This document shows, one piece after another, positions 1-6,275 of a stretch of DNA of 11,142 bases (position 1 is its first letter; every line of letters begins with the position of its first letter). Both the position numbers and the translations under genes were made by a program. The notes beneath the pieces were generated by a model. That model saw only the letters and a list, made by a program, of their open reading frames with translations, had not been told where the DNA came from and made no database searches. Source of the stretch: JALQXV01 sp964540445 (GTDB lineage Bacteria; Patescibacteriota; Saccharimonadia; Saccharimonadales; 2-12-FULL-41-12); NCBI GenBank assembly GCA_964540445.1, contig CAZIMF010000026.1, forward strand, positions 1-11,142, given 5' to 3'.

Positions 1-9
1 TTCCGATCT
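1..9. other. Residual Illumina adapter at left end
   Basis: The first nine bases, TTCCGATCT, are identical to the last nine bases of the standard Illumina adapters, which end in GCTCTTCCGATCT. Immediately afterwards the frame becomes release factor 1 at an Asn-Phe-Pro-Gln motif that is normally preceded by Arg-Thr-Tyr rather than the Ser-Asp-Leu encoded here. Nine bases alone could be chance, but a much longer adapter match at the other end makes artefact the better explanation. Confidence 0.8.
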
Positions 10-10
10 T

Positions 11-148
11 AACTTCCCACAAGACCGGATCACCGATCACCGCATCGGCTACAGTCGCAGCAACATCCCTGCTGCTCTCACCGGTGACATCAATGACCTT
101 ATAGAAAAACTCGCTCAGTTCGAGCGTGAGCTAATTAATCAAGAGTAG
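11..148 (+). CDS. prfA: Peptide chain release factor 1, C-terminal end (partial)
   Basis: This is an open frame with no start in the window, ending in TAG at 146-148. The 45 genomic residues begin with NFPQDRITDHRIGYS, the conserved C-terminal segment of RF1 (normally NFPQNRVTDHRIG), and end in a short charged helix. RF1 recognises UAA and UAG in the ribosomal A site and triggers peptide release; the GGQ catalytic loop and the PxT anticodon-like motif lie off the left edge. The codon at 8-10 mixes adapter and genomic bases, so the true sequence starts at about position 10 or 11. RF2 shares much of this region, but the prmC gene 6 bp downstream gives the widespread prfA-prmC pairing and favours RF1. 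The two genes are very probably cotranscribed. Confidence 0.88.
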   Translation, partial: NFPQDRITDHRIGYSRSNIPAALTGDINDLIEKLAQFERELINQE

Positions 149-154
149 GCCCTT

Positions 155-982
155 ATGACGATTGCTGAATGGCTGGTTAGCTCGATGATAAAACTCCAGG
201 AGGCGGAAGTCCCCAAGGGACGCACCGATGCACTCGTGCTATTAAGCGATTTGTTCCAAACCGATAAATCATGGGTCCACAGTCATCCAGAATATGAACT
301 AGACGATCTGCAAGTGCGCGAACTGGATTATCGACTAGCTAAACGTGTTGCACGCATCCCTCTCGCGTATATCAGAGGTTTTAGTGAATTTTATGGGCGC
401 CTGTTCACCGTCAATATGCAGGTGTTGGTGCCTCGACCCGAGTCAGAAAGCTTTATTGAGATAGTAAAATCGGTGCAACATGAGTTTGAGATTCCGCGAG
501 TTGCCGATGTCGGGACTGGGTCGGGCTGCTTGGGAATTACAGTTGCGCTTGAAGTGCCAGAGTCTATTGTGCATCTTTATGATATTGATGCAAATGCACT
601 AGGCGTAGCGTACCATAATGCCCGGCAGTACGATTTGGATCTGCACTATTATGAATCAGATGTGCTTACTAATCTGCAGCGCGGAAAATACGATATTATA
701 CTGGCGAACTTACCCTATGTTCCAAAAAATTTAGTAACGAGCCCCGAAATTAAGAAAGAACCGGCTCTAGCTTTATTTTCTGGTATTGATGGCCTGAGTC
801 ATTATCGTAAATTTTGGAAACAAGCTCGTAAACTTGAATTTAAACCGATGTATATTATTGTCGAGTCGCTTGAAAATCAGCACGGTGCCCTTGAAACATT
901 AGCTAAAAATGCCGGATATAAACTAAAACAAACTGATGTCTTGGTTCAGCTATTTACCTTAGACAGAGGCCATCAGGCGTAA
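155..982 (+). CDS. prmC: Peptide chain release factor N5-glutamine methyltransferase (PrmC/HemK)
   Basis: This is a cytosolic SAM-dependent methylase that modifies the Gln of the GGQ motif of RF1 and RF2 and so raises termination efficiency. The 275 residues match the usual family length. The N-terminal helical, factor-binding domain covers about 1-85. LVPRPESE (91-98) is the conserved linker motif, VADVGTGSGCL (116-126) is the SAM-binding glycine loop, and YDID (142-145) carries the acidic residue expected to hold the SAM ribose. The catalytic tetrapeptide is NLPY (185-188) in place of canonical NPPY; the substrate-contacting Asn and the Tyr are kept. EPALALFSG and DGLSHYR (202-218) are also family hallmarks. 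The gene starts 6 bp after prfA with only a weak AAGAG-like ribosome site (141-145), consistent with translational coupling. It ends tail to tail with htrA. Confidence 0.92.
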   Translation: MTIAEWLVSSMIKLQEAEVPKGRTDALVLLSDLFQTDKSWVHSHPEYELDDLQVRELDYRLAKRVARIPLAYIRGFSEFYGRLFTVNMQVLVPRPESESFIEIVKSVQHEFEIPRVADVGTGSGCLGITVALEVPESIVHLYDIDANALGVAYHNARQYDLDLHYYESDVLTNLQRGKYDIILANLPYVPKNLVTSPEIKKEPALALFSGIDGLSHYRKFWKQARKLEFKPMYIIVESLENQHGALETLAKNAGYKLKQTDVLVQLFTLDRGHQA

Positions 983-985
983 CCA

Positions 986-2179
986 CTAGCTCTGGGGTGC
1001 GGCTTCAAGAGTAACGTCAATTTTTTGTTCGTTAGTGTCTCGTACAACAGTGAGCGTCACTTTATCATTGACTGAATGACGACCGAGTACCGAGATAAGG
1101 CTATTAGTCTCATTAATTGGATCATCATTTACTTTGGTAATAATGTCGCCTTCTTTGAGCCCAGCTTTAGCTGCAGGGCTATTAGGAACAATTGATGCCT
1201 GTCCTGGACTACCTGGCACAATATAAGCGCCGCGTTTAGTTTTGAGATTGTACTGAAAAGCAACATCGTCGGTAAGCGTGACATACCTGACTCCAAGATA
1301 GGGACGAAGTAATTTACCATCACGCATAACGCTGGTAACCAGACCCTTCACATCATTAATAGGCAGTGCAAAACCAACATTTTGAGCATCACCACCGGCA
1401 ATTGCAGTGTTAATGCCTATTACTTCGCCGTCAAAGTTTACAAGCGGCCCACCGGAGTTTCCGGCGTTAATCGCTGTATCGGTTTGAAATAAGTTCTGTA
1501 GGGTTTCACTGCTCTGATCGTCGCCGGCCTCGAGACTACGACCATAACCAGAGATAATCCCCGAGGTTACGGTGTTTTGGAACTGACCGAGAGCATTACC
1601 GATAGCAATCACATTTTGACCAACCTCAACTTTTGATGAGTCGCCCAGTTTGGCCGGTTTTAAGTCTTTACCCTTTTTATCGGTAATTTTGAGGAAAGCA
1701 ATATCGAGACTATCGCTGTCGTTGGTCCGGCCAATTACTTCGACATTATCCAGTTTTGTGCCATCTGACAGTGTTACGCTGACAGAAGAAGCACCGGCAG
1801 GGATAACGTGACGATTAGTAATGATAGTGCCGTTGGCGTCAATAATAATGCCGGTGCCGGCGCTACGCTGTTCAACAGGGTCAGCCCCAAAAAATGTCTG
1901 CTGAACTACTCCTCTGCTGGTTACATTAATTGATACGACACTTGGTCCAACGTCTTTAACCAGTTTAGTAATAATTTGGCTTTCGGCGGTAACCGTTTGC
2001 TGACTGTTTTGGCCGCTGAGACCGCCGTCTTGATGGGCTTTATCGCCAAAATAGCCGCCAACAAAGCCTAAGCTGGTACTAAGGAGGACAAGCAAAATAA
2101 TTGCCATTACCCGTTGTTTACCAATGCTATGCGCAGCGGGTTCTGTTGAGTTCTTGGGTGTGGGTGATTCGATATTCAT
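986..2179 (-). CDS. Membrane-anchored HtrA/DegP-family serine protease with one PDZ domain
   Basis: Trypsin-like protease of the HtrA family (S1C), predicted to act outside the membrane on misfolded or regulatory envelope proteins. Of 397 residues, about 1-22 are cytosolic, 24-43 form one membrane anchor and 44-75 a linker. The protease domain spans about 76-285 with a complete triad: His124 in TNRHVI, Asp159 in DSLDIAFLKI and Ser242 in NAGNSGGP. A single PDZ domain follows (about 293-392), with LRPYLGVR at its entry and AGLKEGDIITKVN inside. One anchor and one PDZ resembles HtrA/DegS-like proteins of Gram-positives and CPR bacteria more than periplasmic DegP, which has two PDZ domains. No Shine-Dalgarno site precedes the ATG at 2179, but a perfect TATAAT lies 9 bp upstream. 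The gene is third in a minus-strand block with an LCP enzyme and a membrane protein. Confidence 0.93.
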   Translation of the reverse strand: MNIESPTPKNSTEPAAHSIGKQRVMAIILLVLLSTSLGFVGGYFGDKAHQDGGLSGQNSQQTVTAESQIITKLVKDVGPSVVSINVTSRGVVQQTFFGADPVEQRSAGTGIIIDANGTIITNRHVIPAGASSVSVTLSDGTKLDNVEVIGRTNDSDSLDIAFLKITDKKGKDLKPAKLGDSSKVEVGQNVIAIGNALGQFQNTVTSGIISGYGRSLEAGDDQSSETLQNLFQTDTAINAGNSGGPLVNFDGEVIGINTAIAGGDAQNVGFALPINDVKGLVTSVMRDGKLLRPYLGVRYVTLTDDVAFQYNLKTKRGAYIVPGSPGQASIVPNSPAAKAGLKEGDIITKVNDDPINETNSLISVLGRHSVNDKVTLTVVRDTNEQKIDVTLEAAPQS

Positions 2180-2188
2180 AACGAATCT

Positions 2189-2194
2189 ATTATA
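2189..2194 (-). promoter_or_regulatory. Possible -10 box just upstream of the HtrA gene
   Basis: On the minus strand the exact consensus TATAAT overlaps the TAA stop of the upstream membrane-protein gene and lies 9 bp before the HtrA ATG. The best -35 at 17-bp spacing is a poor TTCCGA. Transcription would start about 2-3 bases before the ATG, giving a nearly leaderless message, which would fit the absence of a ribosome-binding site. A chance hexamer in AT-rich DNA is possible. Confidence 0.35.
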
Positions 2195-2954
2195 GCGTAC
2201 CGTTTCCCCAGTCGGAAAGAACTAATAACACGCTAATAACGGCTACCATAACAAATAGCACCTGACGCTGCACGAGGGTAGAAAGTTTATCGGTCTCCGA
2301 CAAATAGTAGAGCGAGGCTAGCCCGTAGCCGATGACGGATAGGATAACGGCTATTTGGGCAACCGGACCGTAAAACAATAGCCAGTGCCCAAGTATCCAG
2401 GCCAAACTTGCACCAGTAAGCGCCCAGAACCAGCTATAGGCATCAAAATGTTTTTCTTCAAAACTACCGAAAAAATGTCGGGCACAAAAATATAAGATCA
2501 ATGCCGTACCAAGGATATAAACACTCAGCCCAACATCTTCGAAAGTAACATACAAGGCAATTAAGCCAGCTAATTGAGCGAGTAGCGCCTGGATAGATAC
2601 GATTACCGGGTTTGATTTCCGTTTAACTACCAGTAGCCAAAGCTCAAAAACCACCACCCAGATGAGTTGCCAACTCATTGAGGTAGTAGCCGTCATAAAG
2701 GACAATATGGAAATACTAAAAATTATATCGACCGCGTTGGTACGAAAATGAGCTGGCCAGTGGCGAGGGCGAACGGCAAAAATACGCCATTTACTCAATA
2801 AGATAATTGCCAGCGCGACTCCGAATAGTTCTAATCGCACAAATATAAATAGCAGCAACGGCATGAGCGTGATAAACCCAAGATGAAAGAAATGCGCGAA
2901 GCCTTTACTGGGACGAATCTTTTTATGAATCTTCCCTGTCAATCGTTTAACCAT
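2190..2954 (-). CDS. Polytopic membrane protein of unknown function
   Basis: I do not recognise this 254-residue protein. It is strongly hydrophobic, with about eight or nine likely membrane segments (roughly 24-38, 42-53, 75-90, 95-110, 117-136, 143-160, 174-192, 196-217 and 230-247). A basic N-terminal tail rich in Lys and Arg (1-18) suggests a cytosolic N-terminus. Aromatic residues are abundant, including SWFW at 174-177, and charged residues sit mainly in the loops. There is no soluble domain, no cysteine cluster and no obvious transporter or enzyme motif. The start is supported by GGAGA (2958-2962) a few bases before the ATG. It lies 23 bp after the LCP gene and 10 bp before the HtrA gene, so it is probably cotranscribed with both; an envelope role is inference from this context only. 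Confidence 0.85.
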   Translation of the reverse strand: MVKRLTGKIHKKIRPSKGFAHFFHLGFITLMPLLLFIFVRLELFGVALAIILLSKWRIFAVRPRHWPAHFRTNAVDIIFSISILSFMTATTSMSWQLIWVVVFELWLLVVKRKSNPVIVSIQALLAQLAGLIALYVTFEDVGLSVYILGTALILYFCARHFFGSFEEKHFDAYSWFWALTGASLAWILGHWLLFYGPVAQIAVILSVIGYGLASLYYLSETDKLSTLVQRQVLFVMVAVISVLLVLSDWGNGTL

Positions 2955-2977
2955 GGTTCTCCAGTAATTCTACGGTG

Positions 2978-4672
2978 TTATTGCTGTGTAGTAGATTGGT
3001 CGGTACCAAGTATTATAACAAAGTCTGCCGTTCCTGGTACAATTGCCGGATCCGGCAGGCTGGTTGTTGCGGCCACCCCAAAGCGTTTTTCTAGGTAGCT
3101 CTTGGTGTATCTCTTAGCTCCACTCCGCATATCAACGATCACCGTCTTGGTATATGTCTTAGTTGGAGCGTTCGCGATTGTGGTAATCCCATACCCAAAC
3201 GACTTAAGTTCATCGGCTTTTTGAGTTGCCAGCCCGGGAGCCTGCGTGCCATTAAGAACAGTAATGCTGGCATTTTCGTTACGAATAAAACTATCTTTAA
3301 GACTATTTCTTAAATAACTTTTAATTTCACTAAAGTTTGATACACCCGCCCGAGGCACCACTACCGAGGCACCGCCAATATTGTCAGTTACGACAAAATT
3401 ATTCGGCGGATCAGCTAAGCCGATGGAAGTAATTTTGGATGACTCTAGTTCTTTACTGAGGTTATATAAGCGCTGTAAATCCTGAATACTAAAGTTTGTA
3501 GCAACATGATTGCCCAGGTTATCCAGTAAGCCGGATATCTTTGATGGGTTGCTAAATGTCCCGGCCGACAATACTTTCTCTTTGAGAGCTAGGATTATAA
3601 GACGCTGACGCTCGGAACGATCGAAGTCACCACGAGCGCTCGTGTGTCGTGAGCGCGAATATGCAAGTGCTTCAAACCCATCCATATGCTGCTGCCCTGG
3701 GCGTACATCTAGCTTATAGTTCTTACCATCGATACGCATAACTTCGGAAACGGCGGTTGGAGCGTTCAAATCAATACCGCCAACCGTATCAACTGCTTGC
3801 TTAAAGCCTCCGAAGTCGATAATAGCGTGATAGTGAATCGGCAAGCCAAGATTCTCTGTAATAGTCTGTTCAAGCAGGCTAAATCCGGCGTCTTCAGCTT
3901 GCGTGGCCGAACTATTGGTTAGTTTTTGGCGGGCAAGTTTACTCAGCAGGGCTTCTTTACCCGTTGAATAGACAGCGTTAATTTTCATTGATCCGCTACC
4001 TTTAACCGGCACATATAAGTCGCGTGGGACACTTAAGAGCGATGCTTCTTTGGCAATCGGGTCGATACTGGCAATAATAATTGTATCTGTTAAGTCTGGG
4101 GCTTCATGACCGTCGCCGCCCTTACCTAGAAGCAGGATGTTGACGCGGCCATCACCTTCTCCTTTAAGCTTCGAGGGATCGACATTTGTATCTAGCGCTG
4201 CTGCGCCGCCGCCGCCTTTAAGCACTTTGTTTACATTTATATAGCCTTTGAATACTAAAAAGCCAAAGACCAGCAATACCACTACAATAAGCCACGCAAG
4301 GACGGTGAATACTTTTCGTTTTTTGGACATATTGCGCCAGCGTTTGTGTGGTTTTTTTGGTGGCAATAGTCCAAATAGCCGTCGTTTACTACCGGGCTTT
4401 TTTTTCGAAATTATTACTGGTTCATCATCAAAAGCCGGCTTCATTGAGGAACCAGCCTGAACGCTACGAGAGCGATCACTGGGAGCAAGACCGTCGTGAG
4501 GCAATGAAAAATCACCGATTCTCCGGTTCTGGTTAGGCATATTTTTGCTGCCCTGAGCAAAGATGTCACCACGATGCTGACTCTTGTTACCTGCGCTTCG
4601 AGCAAAACCGTCTATTGAATTATTCGGTGTACGACGCATATTGCCTGGTTGTTTGTTTCTGAATTCACTCAT
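2978..4672 (-). CDS. LytR-CpsA-Psr (LCP) family glycopolymer transferase with LytR_C domain
   Basis: LCP enzymes move lipid-linked glycopolymers onto peptidoglycan or other envelope acceptors at the outer face of the membrane. Of 564 residues, 1-118 form a long, polar, basic cytosolic tail rich in Asn, Arg and Ser. Residues 120-141 are the membrane anchor and 142-172 a linker. The LCP domain spans about 174-368: DLTDTIIIASIDP (193-205), VPRDLYV (215-221), and YSRSRHTSARGDFDRSERQR (338-357), whose Arg and Asp residues bind pyrophosphate-lipid and metal in known members. A LytR_C domain follows at about 468-558 (TVLNGTQAPGLA, then TVIVDM). The tail exceeds that of classic LytR; Met115 would give an ordinary short tail, but no ribosome site precedes it and a plausible promoter lies upstream of the longer start. 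It heads the LCP-membrane protein-HtrA block and diverges from lepB. Confidence 0.93.
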   Translation of the reverse strand: MSEFRNKQPGNMRRTPNNSIDGFARSAGNKSQHRGDIFAQGSKNMPNQNRRIGDFSLPHDGLAPSDRSRSVQAGSSMKPAFDDEPVIISKKKPGSKRRLFGLLPPKKPHKRWRNMSKKRKVFTVLAWLIVVVLLVFGFLVFKGYINVNKVLKGGGGAAALDTNVDPSKLKGEGDGRVNILLLGKGGDGHEAPDLTDTIIIASIDPIAKEASLLSVPRDLYVPVKGSGSMKINAVYSTGKEALLSKLARQKLTNSSATQAEDAGFSLLEQTITENLGLPIHYHAIIDFGGFKQAVDTVGGIDLNAPTAVSEVMRIDGKNYKLDVRPGQQHMDGFEALAYSRSRHTSARGDFDRSERQRLIILALKEKVLSAGTFSNPSKISGLLDNLGNHVATNFSIQDLQRLYNLSKELESSKITSIGLADPPNNFVVTDNIGGASVVVPRAGVSNFSEIKSYLRNSLKDSFIRNENASITVLNGTQAPGLATQKADELKSFGYGITTIANAPTKTYTKTVIVDMRSGAKRYTKSYLEKRFGVAATTSLPDPAIVPGTADFVIILGTDQSTTQQ

Positions 4673-4698
4673 AAAAATACACGAACGTGCGATAAGTA

Positions 4699-4728
4699 AG
4701 TATAACTGGTTTTGCGTCTATTCGTAAA
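4699..4728 (-). promoter_or_regulatory. Predicted promoter of the LCP gene block
   Basis: On the minus strand, TTTACG (4723-4728, 4 of 6 to consensus) and TATACT (4699-4704, 5 of 6) are separated by 18 bp. Transcription would start near 4692, about 20 bases before the ATG at 4672. The spacer and part of the -35 box are occupied by an inverted repeat. Found by eye; no competing box of similar quality is nearby. Confidence 0.4.
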
Positions 4729-4733
4729 CCAGT
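4705..4733. repeat. Perfect 8-bp inverted repeat in the LCP/lepB divergent region
   Basis: ACTGGTTT at 4705-4712 and AAACCAGT at 4726-4733 are exact reverse complements separated by 13 bp. The centre-to-centre distance of 21 bp is two helical turns, as in many repressor operators, and the repeat covers the spacer and -35 of the predicted LCP promoter. No T-run follows on either strand, so it is not a terminator. The operator role is inference. Confidence 0.4.
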
Positions 4734-4774
4734 CTTTATGGTTTTTACGCAGTGGTTAGAAATAGCCGAATTCT

Positions 4775-4791
4775 TATGCTGCATATGCTGC
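4775..4791. repeat. Short tandem direct repeat upstream of lepB
   Basis: TATGCTGC occurs twice (4775-4782 and 4784-4791) with one base between, a 9-bp period ending about 35 bp before the lepB ATG. It could be a protein-binding site or chance. Confidence 0.25.
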
Positions 4792-4825
4792 TATTACCTG
4801 TGTATTGTGATAAGCTTTTTTATGT

Positions 4826-5407
4826 ATGGAAAACAAGTGGAAAGACACATTATCAACTATTGGCATTATTATTTTGGCCCCGATTGTGGCTTTATTTTTG
4901 ACACACTTTATATTCCAGTCATACCAGGTAGATGGCGACAGCATGAAAACTACACTACACAACCAAGATCGTTTAATTGTTACCAAAACAGCAAAAACAA
5001 TATCAAAAATTACAGGTAACGCTTATATCCCCCATCGCTACGACATTATTATTTTTAATTTAAACGGTTCGCTAGTCGATGGTCAGGTTAAAGAGAAACA
5101 GCTAGTTAAACGAGTTATTGGTGTCCCGGGTGACCGCGTAGTTATTAAGAACGGTGTCGTGACTATCTATAACGAGGCGCATCAAAGCGGCTACTTAGTT
5201 GACCGCGAAGGACCCGAAAAAGACGTCATCCAAAGCACTGACGGCAACGACATAGATGTAAACATTAAGCCCGGTGAGGTCTTTGTGATGGGCGATAACC
5301 GCGGAAATTCATTAGATTCACGTGTCTTTGGAGCAATTAAATCAAGTGATATCGTTGGCAAACTAAGTTTACGTATCTACCCGTTCGATTCATTTAAACA
5401 CTTTTAG
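4826..5407 (+). CDS. lepB: Signal peptidase I (type I leader peptidase)
   Basis: Membrane-bound Ser/Lys protease that removes signal peptides from exported proteins as they leave the translocon. The 193 residues match the compact Gram-positive-type enzyme. Residues 1-9 are cytosolic and about 11-30 form one membrane anchor. Ser39 in DGDSMKTT is the nucleophile, and Lys95 in LVKRVIGVPGD is the general base. GDNRGNSLDSR (156-166) is the conserved box E, and FGAI (168-171) follows it. The ATG at 4826 has no Shine-Dalgarno site; the out-of-frame ATG at 4822 is not used by this frame. A weak extended -10 (TGTGATAAG, 4806-4814) would put the transcript start within about 5 bases of the ATG. The gene diverges from the LCP gene across 153 bp and its last 4 bp overlap the end of parB. 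Confidence 0.93.
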   Translation: MENKWKDTLSTIGIIILAPIVALFLTHFIFQSYQVDGDSMKTTLHNQDRLIVTKTAKTISKITGNAYIPHRYDIIIFNLNGSLVDGQVKEKQLVKRVIGVPGDRVVIKNGVVTIYNEAHQSGYLVDREGPEKDVIQSTDGNDIDVNIKPGEVFVMGDNRGNSLDSRVFGAIKSSDIVGKLSLRIYPFDSFKHF

Positions 5408-6273
5408 TTTTTATCATCCTCTAAGAACGCAATAAAATCTTCGAGCTGTTTTTTTGTACCAAAGTCCATCGCGATTTTCCCGCCCTTACCTTTGTTTGCA
5501 ACCGTGACTTTAAACCCCCATTTTGTACTCAGCTTCTGACTTATTTTTTGATTAACTACAGCTTTCTCGGCTTTGTTTTTTTGAGCAGATGTATTTTTAA
5601 CTTCTCTCAAATCGGTCACAAAACGTTCTGCCTGGCGCACAGACCAATTTAGTTGTTCAATATTTCGCACAAGAGTTCGTTGCGATGCTTCATCTTTAAG
5701 TGCCAAAACTGCTCGGGCATGACCTTCAGTTATTGTTCCATTTTCAAGACTTTTTCGGGCAAAATCTGGCAGCTGCAGTAAACGCACCGTATTGATAATC
5801 GTACTATGCGCTTTGCCTAAACGCACAGCAATTTCTTTTAGCGATACGTTAAACTGCTCGTTTAAGCGTGCCATTGATAGCGCTTGCTCGAGCGGAGACA
5901 AATCAACCCGCTGCATATTTTCTATAAGACCAATTTCTAGGCGCTCAAGTTCTTTAGTAGTACGCACCAAAACTGGCAAATGCGTAAGCCCGGCTTTTTT
6001 GGCGGCGTGATACCGGCGCTCCCCTGCCACAATAACGTAGTCACCATTTATTTGAGTAATAACGAGCGGTTGTAAAATGCCGTACTGCTTGATTGACGCT
6101 GCTAATTCAGCAATTGAGTCTTGATCGAAGATGCGCCGTGGTTGGTTTGGATCAGGTTTGATATCTTGAATGAGTATCTTTTGCACTCGGTCTTGTTTAT
6201 CAAGTAACACCGATGGATCGAAATTATCAGGCAGTAAACTACCAAAACCCTTACCAAGCCCCATCTTTGTCAT
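5404..6273 (-). CDS. parB: Chromosome partitioning protein ParB (CTP-dependent clamp)
   Basis: ParB loads at parS centromere sites, spreads as a CTP-bound sliding clamp and is driven by ParA to segregate origins. Of 289 residues, GLGKGFGSLLP (5-15) is the typical N-terminal ParA-contact segment. The ParB/CTPase domain covers about 32-125, with GERRYHA (84-90) and ENMQRVDLSPLEQ (118-130) as the CTP and Mg motifs. A helix-turn-helix for parS is centred on about 145-166 (SLKEIAVRLGKAHSTI). A Lys-rich linker (225-250) precedes the C-terminal dimerisation domain (251-289). GGAGG at 6283-6287, 9 bases upstream, supports Met1 over Met4. It begins 2 bp after the parA stop, so the two genes form one translation-coupled operon. 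Its end overlaps lepB by 4 bp with no terminator between them. No parS site was found in the window. Confidence 0.95.
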   Translation of the reverse strand: MTKMGLGKGFGSLLPDNFDPSVLLDKQDRVQKILIQDIKPDPNQPRRIFDQDSIAELAASIKQYGILQPLVITQINGDYVIVAGERRYHAAKKAGLTHLPVLVRTTKELERLEIGLIENMQRVDLSPLEQALSMARLNEQFNVSLKEIAVRLGKAHSTIINTVRLLQLPDFARKSLENGTITEGHARAVLALKDEASQRTLVRNIEQLNWSVRQAERFVTDLREVKNTSAQKNKAEKAVVNQKISQKLSTKWGFKVTVANKGKGGKIAMDFGTKKQLEDFIAFLEDDKN

Positions 6274-6275
6274 TA

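Noticed and set aside
4738..5019. 93-residue open frame on + overlapping the lepB start
   Set aside because: It runs in a different frame through lepB, whose catalytic motifs are unambiguous, and has no family features.
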